A stretch of 64,000 nt of DNA, taken from Nephrocerus scutellatus (Eukaryota; Arthropoda; Insecta; Diptera; Pipunculidae). Position numbers and translations under genes: made by a program. Positions 33,431-44,700 of the stretch are shown here, in pieces. The number at the start of each line of letters is the position of its first letter. Position 1 is the stretch's first letter. The notes beneath the pieces were generated by a model, which made no database searches, was not told the DNA's origin, and saw nothing but the letters and a program-made list of their open reading frames with translations. The DNA is taken from positions 65,039,425 to 65,103,424 of the forward strand of contig OX352765.1 of the NCBI GenBank assembly GCA_947095585.1, in the 5' to 3' direction.

Positions 33431-33839
33431 AGGTTCGGCGCAGATTGGCCTCCTCCAAATCCCTTAGTTCGGGTTGCCGCTGCATGACCCGCATCCTACT
33501 GATCCGAGAGTCCTAAGTCTCTATTCCCACTGCTCCTCTAGTGGCTTAATGAGTGACCGTGGGAGATGTTTCCGCTCAACCTTGTTCCCTTTCCCGCTGT
33601 TTACAATTTTCGGTTCTTATTTTTTGGTTTAAATTACCCTCCTACATTTATCTCCTACAAATATCGCTGCTAATGCTGCACGCTGATGACTGATGAGTTC
33701 TGGGGTCTCTGTCCACCTAATTATAGTCGGCTAACGGGAGCATTAAAAATATAAAATTTTAAATTCTTTTTAATTTTGGGGTGGCTGTGAACATTTTAAA
33801 CTGCCGGTGTTGCAGTCTCCTTAAATCGTTGCAGGTATC

Positions 33840-34165
33840 TCCTTCACCGTACCGTCTCCTTTGCCGCTGTTGCCATATCGTTCGCTGATGCTGCTGTCTT
33901 GTTCGCCAACTGCTGTTTCCTTTGCTCCTGCTGCCATCTCTTTCGTCACCGATGTCATCTCCTTCGCTTTTGCTGTCATCTCCTTTGCTCCTGCTGCTGT
34001 CTCCTTATTCACCGCTGTTGTGTTCTTTACTCTTGTTGCCGTCTCTTTCGCTGCCGTTGTCGTCTAATTCACCGCTTCTGCTGCCGTCTCGTTCGCTGCT
34101 ACTGCCGTCTCTTTTGCTCGTGCTGCCACCATTTTCGCCGCTGCTGTCGTCTTGTTGTACCGGGG
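33840..34165 (-). repeat. Degenerate 24-30 bp coding-type minisatellite
   Basis: The motif GCTGCTGTCTCCTTTGCTC recurs about ten times with period around 24-30. On the minus strand it encodes AKEM/AKET-type repeats (AGAKEMTAKAKEMTS). Confidence 0.6.
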
Positions 34166-34429
34166 AATACTGGCGTTCCTCCAGGTATGGGAGTTTGATG
34201 CCGAATGTGTCTTCCTGAGCGCCTGGTTGAATGACATCGATGATCTCGCATCGTTTAGAGATTTTTCTGTTGTTAGTGCTTTCTGTTGAGGCTTCGACCC
34301 ATTAAAGTTGAGTGTCCGTTATATAACGGGTGTTTCGTCGGGGTCTCACTTGGGTAATCTGGCTGTGGTGAGCCTGGCGAAGTCTTGAAGTCATTTAGGA
34401 TTTATTTATTCTCGTAGAGTAGTTGGTAG

Positions 34430-34620
34430 TCGAACTTCTTGTATGGGTGCGATTTTCTGGGGTCAGTGTGGATCCTTTGTTTGCTGACTATGTGTCCCAT
34501 GTACTAGGTCTCTTTCTTGAAAACTTCCCTTTTTCCGCATTGATATGATATGGTCCTCCGAAGAGTCTTGAGTCACGACGAAGTAGTCTAACATGTGTGG
34601 TGGAGTCAGCCGTTGTTAAA
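34430..34620 (-). pseudogene. Ty3/gypsy reverse transcriptase fragment
   Basis: Minus-strand frames read INAEKGKFSRKR and then YMGHIVSKQRIHTDPRK, matching the RT palm-thumb boundary (normally KxF...YLGHxVS..GI..DP.K). Short and frameshifted. Confidence 0.55.
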
Positions 34621-34724
34621 AGCAAACCAACTTCGATTGAATGTGTGTGTTGGGGTTGGTTGGAGGGTCTTAGATGGGGCTTTGGGCTTTGGATGAGTGC
34701 GATTCGCCCTAGGGGCTTCTTTTT

Positions 34725-35373
34725 AAATTCTCTATTTCCTTCGCATGCCCGTGGCTGGTAGAATCTTGTGATCAAATTTTAATCCACTTCCTAAAGCCCG
34801 ATGTTATTCAAACTTTCCACAAATGTGAATCTTTCTATTAATTTTTAGCTCCTCGGGCCTTGGGGTCGGAGGGCTCATATATTCATATTTTACAAAATTT
34901 ATCAGAATTATTCAAATCTTGTGTATCTCCGATGCACAACACTTTTTGTAAAAATTTGGTAGTAGTCGGAGGGCACCCATACAAGTTTTATAAAAAAAGT
35001 ACTAAATTTTCTTCAAATTTTATACGGATGTGTATCTCCGATGGACAACACTTTTTGTAAATATTTTGAAGTGATAGAGCCCCGGGGTTGGGGGGACCCT
35101 ATACAAATTTTTATAAAAAAGGACCCAAACTTTATACGCATATGTATCTCAGATAGGCAACCCTTATTGTAAAAGTTTGGAAGTGATCAGTCCTCGGGTT
35201 CGGGGCGCACCAATACAAGTTTTATCATGAAAAGGACCCCATCTCTTTCAAATTTTATACACATGTGTATCTCCGATTGACAAAATGTTGAAGTGATCGT
35301 GCCCAAATTTTACAAAGATGTACCCGATTTTCTTCAAATTGTATACAAATGTGTATCGTATATTAGAGAATTT
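34725..35373 (-). mobile_element. Complete 649-bp TIR/minisatellite element
   Basis: Terminal AAATTCTCTA (34725-34734) is mirrored by TAGAGAATTT (35364-35373). Internally the motif GTATCTCCGATGGACAACAC recurs near 34922, 35031, 35143, 35266 and 35351 at 85-123 bp spacing. Each is followed by GGAGGGC/GGGG-rich and CATACAAGTTTTAT parts. No coding capacity and no obvious target duplication (flanks are T-rich and A-rich). The nature fits a non-autonomous DNA transposon, possibly Helentron-like; see other copies at 21061, 23028/27850, 36133, 51771. Confidence 0.75.
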
Positions 35374-35757
35374 ACAAAAAAAAATTTATTTTTATGGGCT
35401 TTATTTATTTTTTTTTATTCATATATCAAAATTAAACGATATTTTACATGGTTCTAATAAAAGTTTAAAAATGTTAAGAGTTAAGTACATCGGATTTTTC
35501 CAAGAAACTGATATTAAATATTTTATTTATTTCAATTTTGGTTTTAATTTTTTAAGTTCAAAATACTAGTAGAAAAAAAATTAATTAATTTGTACTTTAG
35601 TTTAATGATAGAAAATGTTATATAATTATAAAGTTTCTTCTGTGTTGACCTCTGATGTTTTTGAGACCAGTTTCATAATATATAGTAATAGAACAATAAT
35701 AGAAAAGAAGCTCTACGAATTTAATTTAATAATCTTTTTTATTATTATTCATTATAG

Positions 35758-36001
35758 ATAAAGTGGTACTGAGCAATACATTGAATGACGTCGCTTTCTA
35801 CGCACATCATCCTGAGGTTTGTAACAATAATTTAGATGATAATTTTCTGTTATTAAAACTTTACTTTAGTTTAAAGATGATCAAAATCGAGTTTGGTTAA
35901 TGCTTTTTGAGCTTTTTGCCCGGCACTTCCTTAAAAGAAATGCAGAAGATATTGCGTTGCAGAACAAACTTTATAAGGAATCAGATATTTATGGTAAATA
36001 A
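35758..36001 (+). CDS. Two in-phase exons of a possible host gene
   Basis: Exon 35758-35816 follows a good acceptor (TTATTATTCATTATAG). It is open in one frame (LSNTLNDVAFYAHHPE) and ends at donor GTTTGT. A 53-bp intron (35817-35869) ends TTACTTTAG. Exon 35870-36001 continues in the same phase (FKDDQNRVWLMLFELFARHF ... ESDIYGK) to TAA, with AATAAA overlapping the stop. Phase continuity across a fly-sized intron argues for a real gene. A GT at 35994 could be another donor. I do not recognise the protein; earlier exons are not found. Confidence 0.5.
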
Positions 36002-36132
36002 ATAAATAGCTACAGAGTGTTACGCATGTAAGTTTTCTTAACTTACAGCAATTTTTATAGACGTTTTATTTTAAACAAAGTCATAAGATTCGTATAAGAC
36101 ACAAATATATACTTATATATTTTAACTGTTTT

Positions 36133-36310
36133 TAAATTCTCAATACTAACTTTGCGTGTCGGTGGATTTGTTTGTCTGTCTGTCGTGGAATCAAGTGGAA
36201 TAAGGCCCGATTTTCTTCAAATTTTTTACTCATGTATATTCCCATTATTCTATTAAAATTTTGAAGTTTTCGGGCCCTAAGGTCGGGGGATCCCATACAA
36301 GTATTTCAAA
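36133..36310 (-). repeat. TIR/minisatellite element fragment
   Basis: Starts AAATTCTCAATACTAACTTTGC, close to the family terminus. Contains GTCTGTCTGTCGTGGAATC and GGTCGGGGGATCCCATACAAG, then stops. Confidence 0.55.
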
Positions 36311-36651
36311 AATCACTCCATGTAGCCGTATCAGATCACGCCATAGGCCATACAAATCACAATTTACCCGTAACACCAAACACATTCGGTTCCCGCGCTG
36401 GAAAATATCAAGTGTTGACCATCTGTCCAGGACCCAACCATAAAGATCAAAATTTACGAGCGATTGCTTATTGCTACTCACCCCTAACACACAAACCGAC
36501 ATTTCTTCCCACACGAAGATGAAGCAGGAGGCATTTCATCCGCGACATCAAACGACGACGTACATGACTTTTGTTCCCAAAATTTGTTTTATGTAAATAA
36601 ATAAAATTAAATCATAATAAACTCGTTGTTGAGGTAACTTAATTTTTTTAT
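36311..36651 (+). repeat. LTR end of a plus-strand gypsy element (partial)
   Basis: It ends immediately before a Lys-type PBS and carries AATAAAATTAAATCATAATAAA, a likely polyadenylation signal, about 60 bp upstream. Its left boundary is unclear. Confidence 0.45.
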
Positions 36652-36671
36652 TGGCGCCAGAGCAGGGACCG
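36652..36671 (+). other. Primer binding site of plus-strand gypsy
   Basis: TGGCGCCAGAGCAGGGACCG resembles the Lys-tRNA PBS of element A with small differences. A 74-bp tandem duplication (ATTAAAGTAAAGTAAATCCA at 36675 and 36749) follows. Confidence 0.6.
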
Positions 36672-36892
36672 TAATTAAAGTAAAGTAAATCCAAAGTGTT
36701 TAAAAAGCATCGCTAACATCGGTTAAGCCTTAATCATCAAGCCAGTGATTAAAGTAAAGTAAATCCATAGTGTTCAAAGTGCATCACTAACACCTGTTAA
36801 ACCTTAATCATCAAGAAGCATCCAAGAAGGACATAAATTCTTCAGCTTCTGGAACCTGGAAAAATATTTGAAACGTTTACATGTTAAATGTG

Positions 36893-37071
36893 GGCGCCAT
36901 GGCTCAGTGGAAATGCACATGGCTACTGAGCAGGTGGTTCGAATCCCAGTAACACCAAAAGTATTTTTCACGGTGTCCCACCTCTCGCGGATGGGTGACA
37001 AACGTTCCGAGAGTAAAAACTTGTCACGGAAAGCTTCTCAATTCGCCGTTCGGATTCGGTCTTAAATTGTA
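36893..37071 (+). mobile_element. tRNA-derived SINE, copy 1
   Basis: Pol III A box TGGCTCAGTGG (36900-36910) and B box GGTTCGAATCC (36936-36946), 25 nt apart, as in tRNA genes. A non-tRNA body follows (TTTTTCACGGTGTCCCACCTCTCGCG ... GTCACGGAAAGCTTC) to CTTAAATTGTA. The same body is in 58233-58436. It cannot be a working tRNA: the cloverleaf arms are degenerate and a body follows. Confidence 0.85.
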
Positions 37072-37289
37072 ACCGTAACTCTGTAACCGACGTGGGATAC
37101 GGACTCATATAAAGTTCTCCACAGACACAAAACACCTGTAGGCAACAATATCGAGAGCGATTCCAACAGATCAAAGGAAGTAGGATCATCAGCACCCGAA
37201 AAATTGGATATTAAAAATATATAACGGAAGAGCAATTATTCCAATTAGCATCTAGAATAGTGGCGGACTCCTCCGCGAAATTAACAAAA

Positions 37290-37565
37290 AATAGAAGATT
37301 TCACAGGACATTTAGCTTATGATATTGATCCATATCGAGATATAACAATAGATTCTACCATAGTAGGTGGAGAAGGATTAGAAGTAGCAAAGTGCTTACC
37401 TCAATTCGTTGGGAATAATTACGTCTCTTTGCGTACGGCGTTGACAAACGCAATGAAAGCTTACGCTAATTATTTTTCAGTAGTAAACATAGTAAGGAAT
37501 AAAGTAATAAAGCTAACGATGTTTTGACGCGACACCACTAAATGATGACGCGATTTAAGGACGCC
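37290..37565 (+). pseudogene. Gypsy gag fragment (capsid start)
   Basis: Plus-strand translation near 37370-37520 gives GEGLEVAKCLPQFVGNNYVS followed by AMKAYANYFSVVNIVRNKV, matching the N-terminal capsid pattern of 17.6/297-like fly gypsy Gag. It lies 620 bp after the PBS, as expected. Confidence 0.6.
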
Positions 37566-37799
37566 TAGATCAGACGTACAGTGGCAAAATGTCTATGCAC
37601 ATGCTCCGGCCTTGGGGTCGGGGGGTGTTACCCGATTTTATTTAAACTTTGCACATTGTGTATTAATTAGAGAAATTACATGAAAACTTTTAATTTTTAT
37701 GGGTTGTTTTACTTAAAATGTATACACTCTAAAGGGATTTGCACTCTTATAGTGCTTAACACAGCGTGGGCTTTAGGAAATTAGGGAGAGAAAAAGATG

Positions 37800-38345
37800 A
37801 GATGTCTATGCACACGTGTCTTAAATGACTACAGATCATATAAATGCAGAAACACAGAATCGGGCAATTCATTCCGCATAACTATAGTGCGGCTAAATAA
37901 GGAATCTCTGAATTGGTTAGTACCTACGTCCGAAGATAGACCTTGAGTTGAGGAACGGGTATAACGGATGGGTTCGAGAATGGGCGGGATGCATCTGGAT
38001 ATTTCTTTTGAACATCGCTTTTGAAAAAAAACGATAAAGCAGTGACAAGCAGGATACATTCCTACGATGTTCAAGCGATTCGATAGTTTTGGCGATATTT
38101 ATGTCATCAATAAGTTTTATCGCGTGGTTCTGAATTCTGTCTAGTAGATGCAATGTGGTCTTGGGGGCACCTGGCCAGACAATACAGTTGTATTCAAGTT
38201 TAGGGCTTGTAATAGTAGCCAGATCTGAAGGAGTGAAGTACATCTTGGAAACCTAAATATTTCGCAGTATTCTTAGCGATAGCAAATATGTGGTCTTTCT
38301 AACGAAGCTTGTGTACGACGCACATACCGAGAATTTTAAATTACT
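37800..38345 (-). mobile_element. LINE 3'-end fragment, same family as the 956-aa LINE
   Basis: Minus-strand frames match the C-terminal 130 residues of the ORF at 42226-45024: YFTPSDLAT, PKLEYNCIVWPGAPKTTLH and SLEHRRNVSCLSLLYRFF. Frames are shifted; it interrupts the plus-strand gypsy between gag and protease/RT. Confidence 0.85.
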
Positions 38346-39051
38346 CTTGGACGACAGAAGATGGCATTAAATGGCAACATAAATATAAGGAACTCGACAT
38401 TAGAATATGACCAGGGCATAATATCCTTAATATTCAATGATCAATTAATCAATAACCTAGAGATTAACGATCATAAATGGAGATTAAAAGAAATTTTTAA
38501 GAAATATTAAGGGGTTTTTACTGAAAATCCAAACTTTTCCATATAACACGAAAGTAAAATGTAGCATAGATACTACTAGTGACTCTGCAAAATGGACAAA
38601 GGGTTACCCTTACCCACAATCGGTGGCCCATTTCCTGAATAAATAAATAAAAGGTCTTCTCGCGAAGAATATTATACAATTTGGCAGAAGCGCGTACAAT
38701 GCGTACAACAATGAAGACGGTTCAAAGAAGAATAGATTGGTAATAGACTACAAAAAATTAAATTCTTTAACTAAGACGGCTGATACCGCAGTCATTTTAG
38801 CAAACGTAGGAAAGGTAAGTGTTTTCACCCCATTGGACCTGCAAAGTGAATTTCACCAAATACTAATGAAAGAAAGTGACAGAGAAAAAACAGCATTCAG
38901 CGTCAATAATGGAATGTACGAATTTCTCCGGATGCCATTCGGATTGAAAAACGCACCGTCAATCTTTCAAGGCGCTATGGATGATATATTCCGTGAATCC
39001 TTTTACTATGTAAAAGAAAGTAGAAGTAATGGGAATCTGTACTTTGATTAA
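38346..39051 (+). pseudogene. Gypsy (17.6/297-like) reverse transcriptase, truncated
   Basis: The linker (EIFKKY and GVFTENPNFS) is degenerate. From 38737 an open frame reads VIDYKKLNSLT, then FTPLDLQSEFHQILM (motif A), KTAFSVNNGMYEFLRMPFGL and KNAPSIFQGAMDDIF. The YxDD motif is not reached: the frame ends at 39051 where unrelated gag sequence begins. Confidence 0.75.
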
Positions 39052-39059
39052 CAAAAAAC

Positions 39060-39670
39060 AAATTCCAAAAACATAACACTAAACAGAATTATTTTAAACA
39101 AAATACTCAGACTATGTTGAGCAGTAACAATTATTTAGAACCCTTTAGAAAAAATAATTATTCAAGATATTTTAAAATAATATTATTTATTCAGGACAAC
39201 TTAGAAAACATTTCAGTTATTCAGGACAATTTAGAAATAAAAACAATCATTCACAACAATTCCAAAAAATTTGGGGTAGAACAAATGTTCAGGGACAGTA
39301 CGGGAAAAACAATCATTTTCAAGGACGACAGACTCAACCAAACTTTAATTCTGGACCAAAACCATCAACAAATAATAGCAAATAGGAAGTGGGAAATTTT
39401 CAAGAAAAAGTAAATTGTATATAGACATTTTAAAAATAATAATAATTATTCAGGACAACTTAGAAGAAATTTTAGTTATTCAGGACAATTTAGAAATAAA
39501 AACAATCATTCAGAACAATTCCAAAAAAATTTTGGGTAGAACAAATGCTCAGCAAATAGGAAGTGGGAAATTTTCAAGAAAAAGTAAATTGTATATAGAC
39601 ATTGGAACAAATCAGGGAAAATTTAAAAATCTATTATCGAAACCGATTAGGCAATGGGTACCTAACTGAG
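39060..39670 (+). pseudogene. Gypsy gag C-terminus and protease start, with internal duplication
   Basis: One frame gives an Asn/Gln-rich tail (SGQFRNKNNHSQQFQ, GRTNVQGQYGKNNHFQGR), then KLYIDIGTNQ, typical of the Gag-protease junction in 17.6/297-like elements. A block ending AAATTGTATATAGACATT occurs twice (to about 39430 and 39605), a direct duplication of about 175 bp. It lies after the RT, the reverse of normal order, so the element is rearranged or is a second copy. Confidence 0.5.
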
Positions 39671-40371
39671 TTACACATGCGTATAAAATTTGAAGTAAAT
39701 CGAGCTTTAAGAAATCGAAGTACTCCCATATAATTTTTAATTTTTGTTTATAAAAGAAACCACTGACAATAAATTTAAAGAACATATATTTATTTAAATA
39801 CTACTACTAAATATATTTTGTTAATGACTACAGCTCTGTAGACAAAGGAAATTTATCATAAGAAGTGAAGTGAATTCGTGTTTATTACAGTTTAATATTT
39901 CAATACGAAGATACAATCAAGTGGGTTTTACACGCATACTTGGCTTTGAATTCTTTCAACTCATCACAATTAGCATTCGAGGTAACTACCGATGAGTTGG
40001 TTTTGGTAGTGATGTTATGACTAGACATAACTCGATGTTTAAAGAAGAAGCAAAGCGACAAAGGGACACGCGTCTCATGTGGGAACTCAGAAACTCCCTA
40101 CGAGACTAAACTACTTACAAGCTCTCTACGTCGTATGAAAGTTGGTTTAAAAGGACTTCATAGAAGTCGACACATGGGTCAAGTCAATTAAGTTTTTAAA
40201 AATCAAAATAAGTTTCCATGAGATCATTGTCGGCATAACTTAAAAACGAAAAGTTCGACTTCAAAAATTCAACTGCCACCCAAATTTACTGTAGAAAATC
40301 ACTATTTTTGCTCTTTTCGATTTCAAAATTCTTCCGCTAAACTGATTTTTATAACAATGCAAAGAACTGAT
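39671..40371. other. Degraded DNA with possible RNase H relic
   Basis: 39669-39745 matches the TIR/minisatellite family. At 39930-40020 one plus-strand frame reads FNSSQLAFEVTTD, like the start of gypsy RNase H, but this is short. The rest is unassigned. Confidence 0.35.
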
Positions 40372-40666
40372 TGTAACGCCCACCATTTACGTAGTGGCAT
40401 TAGCAGATTAGGATGTGCTGATGATGATGATGATGAGACAAACTCGTAATATCCGATTTTCTGTTTAGCTATTTGAAACCGCTTCTTTAATTACTACACA
40501 GTGGTTTTGGCAAACGGTAGTCCTGTCGAATTGACACTAAAATATCTTTCTTCACCCAAACTACCAATCGAGAACAGCCAACGACATAACAGGACAACCA
40601 ATCCGTCCACGAACACGACATCACAGCAACAGGACAAACCGGGCCCCGCTACTCGTTATTACCGCC
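40372..40666. other. Unassigned, LTR-like start TGTAACGCCC
   Basis: TGTAACGCCCACC resembles gypsy LTR starts in this window, and a (GAT)n run follows (40420-40437). No partner end was found. Confidence 0.25.
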
Positions 40667-41144
40667 AACACAAACGGGCTCTTGAACGGCACACAAATTA
40701 ACTTCTGTCGACGGAAGTCTGTTTTCTTTTCTTTCTATCTCACGCAAAAATTCGGACTCCCTTTTTTACACGATGCTACTTTTCAGGTCTTAGAAAATAT
40801 TCTTACGGCAATGAGAACAATGCCACAAATAAAACTATTTTTAATTAGGCACATTAGGCACACTGCTTACCGACTCAACTTACATGAATGACTCAATCTC
40901 AACAAATCCAACACAAACGGGCTCTTGAACGGCACACAAATTAACTTCTGTCGACGGAAGTCTGTTTTCTTTTCTTTCTATCTCACGCAAAAATTCGGAC
41001 TCCCTTTTTTACACGATGCTACTTTTCAGGTCTTAGAAAATATTCTTACGGCAATGAGAACAATGCCACAAATAAAACTATTTTTAATTAGGCACATTAG
41101 GCACACTGCTTACCGACTCAACTTACATGAATGACTCAATCTCT
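40667..41144 (+). repeat. Perfect 243-bp tandem duplication
   Basis: Two copies offset by exactly 243 bp (frames at 40682 and 40925 are identical, 69 codons each). No recognised protein. Perfect identity means a very recent event or an assembly duplication. Confidence 0.9.
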
Positions 41145-41392
41145 CAGGGCGGCCACCGTCACAAATCGTGGGGCTATCCTACGATCCCATGGAAAATGTC
41201 TCTAAGCCGGAGCAGGTTTAAAATTCGCACTTTCATGTGAGTACTGAGGCTGCTACAAAGAAACTGCCGATATAGCGAAGACCATGCTAAGTAAGTTTTA
41301 ATGTCCTTTATATGATATGTGCCAATATGAGTGCCGTCCTTGTCAACTAGTTTAAACGCAACATTTCCTACTGGTTATTTAATAAATGTAAT

Positions 41393-41764
41393 TTAAAATT
41401 TTGGTGCAAGTTTTGCAGAAAACTTCTGCATAGCTGAACTTTGACAGAAGTTCCTTACAAACAGCTGCTGACCTGCAAAAAATTTGCGATGACGACTACG
41501 TAGGTTGTACCTATCTGAATGACTCTTATGTGATTTCCGAAGGTTTTCCAGTACCGTCTTTTGAGCTAAGGTCAATTTGTCTACATTACAAATATGTACC
41601 TCGTTATCATCCAAACTGTTTAGCTAACGGAGTAAAGTATATTGAGAACCATTAGAAATGTAATGCTGACCAAATACCATGAAATAGGGCAAACGATCTG
41701 TACTTTCAGTGATTACATTTCGCAACGTAGATGCAATCGCATGGACATGGACATCCCATGTTGT
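41393..41764 (-). pseudogene. Integrase C-terminal part of second gypsy relic
   Basis: Frames 41614-41393 and about 41764-41630 show the post-core integrase region, homologous to 476-865. Split from the core by LINE insertion at 41764/45175. Confidence 0.75.
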
Positions 41765-44700
41765 CTCCCAAACGCCGCTGCGCACGGTCGTGCTGCACTC
41801 CAGCACACGCGAAGTAAAAGAAACAACGTCGTGTATTGTGCTTGTGCAAAAAAAAAAAAAAAACAAAAAAAACCAAAATTAAAGTGCTCGCAAAACAATC
41901 AACGGTTCGCGTGATCGGCGCCGATCAACAAGTGCAAAGTGCAGTGTGAGTGTCCGTGTTCCCCATCCCCATCATCGCAGCTAAAGAAATTGGTGAAATA
42001 TAACTGTCGTGTATTTTGTATGCGGCAGTCTGTTGATGATCTATTTCTTTAGCTATTAGAATAACGGATTGTGAGTGTTTGTTTCTTCTGGTGATTTAAC
42101 TCATTTTGTCGTGAAGGCATAACACTGGCGACAATTTGTGTTGATAATCCATTTTGAGACATTCTCTTCTCAATTCGGTAAAAAGAAGCGGTAAGTTGTG
42201 TTTTGTGTGTTTGTTTGTTGTAGTTATGTGTGTTTTCAGAGTGGATCTCAGCAACATACGTGGGCTGAGAACGAATTCGTTCGCTGTGTTTAACCATGTA
42301 CATGTCCACAGGCCAGCAATTCTCGCACTGAGTGAAACTCAGGTATTTGATAATTCTGATGCATCGGAATTTAATCTACCTGGGTATAGCTTGGTGCCAT
42401 TATTTTTCCCTCGACGCGGACTCGCAATCTATGTTCGTAGAGATGTTGCGTTTCAGCTTTTGCCTCATTTTAGCCAAAGTTCCAATCCGGAATTTAATTT
42501 TATTTGGCTCAAAGTAAAGGTACATGAGCGCAACATCTACTACTGTTTCCTTTACAGAAGCCCCCACTTAGACAGTGTTTCAACTCAGAGCGAGTTTGAT
42601 GCACTGTCTGATTCCATCTTAAGAATTGGAAATCGTAAAAATGAAATCGTTATTGCGGGCGATTTCAATGTACACAATTCTGGATGGCTTCGCCATTCTG
42701 GCCAGACAACACTCGAAGGAAGGTGTGTTGAGTTATTCGCTGAGTTTAATCACCTTACTCAGCTTGTAAATGAGCCTACACGAATACCTGACATTGCAAA
42801 TCATTCCGCAAACACCCTAGACTTGTTCCTTACCTCTCGTCCTGATAAATACTCCGTCAATGTATCATCGCCCCTAGGCTCATCAGACCATTGTGTAGTA
42901 TCAGCTAATTTCTCGTTAATAAATCACGTAGTTAGAGAAAAAACTCCCAAAAAAATAGTATGGCAATACGAGAAAGCCAATTGGGACAGTCTTAACAACT
43001 TCTTTGGGAGTTATAACTGGTCGCTATTGTTTCGCGATAGCAACGTGGATGCCGCCGCTGATGCAATAACAAACATCATTCTTATTGGTATGAGAAAGTT
43101 TATCCCTTTTAGGAATAAATCTATCAAATCAAAGGAAGATGGATGGTATGACTTGAGCTGTAAAGAGGCTTCTAGGATTAGAGAGGTATGCTTTCGGTTT
43201 TACAAAGCAAACCCTTCCGAGGAAAACCGAAAAAAGTTTAAACGAGCACGAAATGATTGCAATGCCCATCTTCGGCGAGTCAAATTCGCCTACGACCGAA
43301 AATTAAGGCAAAAAATACTACAATGTCCCATAGGTAGTAAAAATTTTTGGTCTTTCGTGAAAAGAATCAAAAATTCAGCCTCGTCGTCGATTCCAACGCT
43401 CATTTATAATGACATTCCAGTTGTCAGCTCTATGGACAAGGCCAATCTGTTTGCTGCGCATTTCGCAGCTAGCTCTACGCTTCCAGATTGTGCATTGCCG
43501 CCTCCTGCACCTCAGAGTATTGAACACTCTATGGGACAGATATTTTTTCGTACTCGTGCAGTTGCTAGAGTTTTAAATGATCTTAACACATACAAATCCG
43601 CTGGTCCAGATGGTATTTCTCCATTAGTTCTGAAGAGGTGTTCTTCCAAGCTGGCATTACCATTGCGTAAGCTTTTCCATCTATCCTACTCTTCTGGACT
43701 CTTCCCGAGAAGTTGGAAAACAGCATTTGTCCAGCCCATACCCAAAAAAGGCGAACCGTCGTCTCCTTCTTCGTACCGACCCATAGCACTTACATCCATT
43801 CTTTCCAAGGTCATGGAAACGCTGATCAATTATCAGCTTAAGAAATATCTTGAAACCAACGTAATCCTTAGTGACCGGCAGTATGGGTTTCGTGGGCAAC
43901 GTTCTACTGGTGATTTGATGGTTTATCTCACCGAACAGTGGAACCGATCTTTGCATCATTTTGGAGAAAGCAAAGCTGTTGCACTCGATATTTCAAAGGC
44001 ATTTGACAGAGTTTGGCATCAAGCTCTTTTGTCTAAAATGCGTGCTTATGGTGTCGATGATAAACTGCTTCAATGGATTAGAAGCTATCTTTTGGACCGC
44101 TCAATTCCAGTTGTTTTAGACGGTTTCAAATCTGAAATACACCACATAAATGCTGGCGTTCCCCAGGGCTCTGTTCTGTCCCCGACACTCTTCCTCATTT
44201 TTATTAATGATCTCTTATCTGTGACTTCTAATCCAATTCACTCTTTCGCTGACGACAGCACTCTCAGCTTCTCATATAAGTTTGAGGAACGTCCCTCCAC
44301 CTCTGATGTGGAACTCAAACAACATCGTATGTTAAGCACGTTAAATTCTGACCTTGACAGCATAATACAATGGGGAGAAAACAATCGAGTAGAATTTAAC
44401 GCTTCCAAAACCCAATGCTGTCTCCTGTCGTCCAAGCGAATCCTAAACCCAATGCCATTATCCATGAATGGCACTTGCATCGAGGAAACTGAAAAACTCG
44501 CAATTCTCGGTATGTGCGTTAACGACAAGCTTCGTTGGAATGACCACATATTTACCGTCGCTAAAAATGCTGCGAAATGTTTAGGTTTTCTAGCCCGGTG
44601 CAAGAAATATTTCACTCCCTCTGATCTGGCTACCATTTACAAGGCTTTTATTCGCCCAAAACTTGAGTACAATTGCCATATCTGGTCTGGTGCGCCTAAG

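Noticed and set aside
36900..36946. A functional tRNA gene (A and B boxes)
   Set aside because: Same boxes plus an identical non-tRNA body occur at 58233-58436, so these are SINEs; cloverleaf arms are degenerate.
42191..42239. Intron GTAAGT..TTTTCAG upstream of the LINE ORF
   Set aside because: At 49 bp it is at or below the usual fly minimum, the frame stays open through it, and LINE transcripts are normally unspliced.
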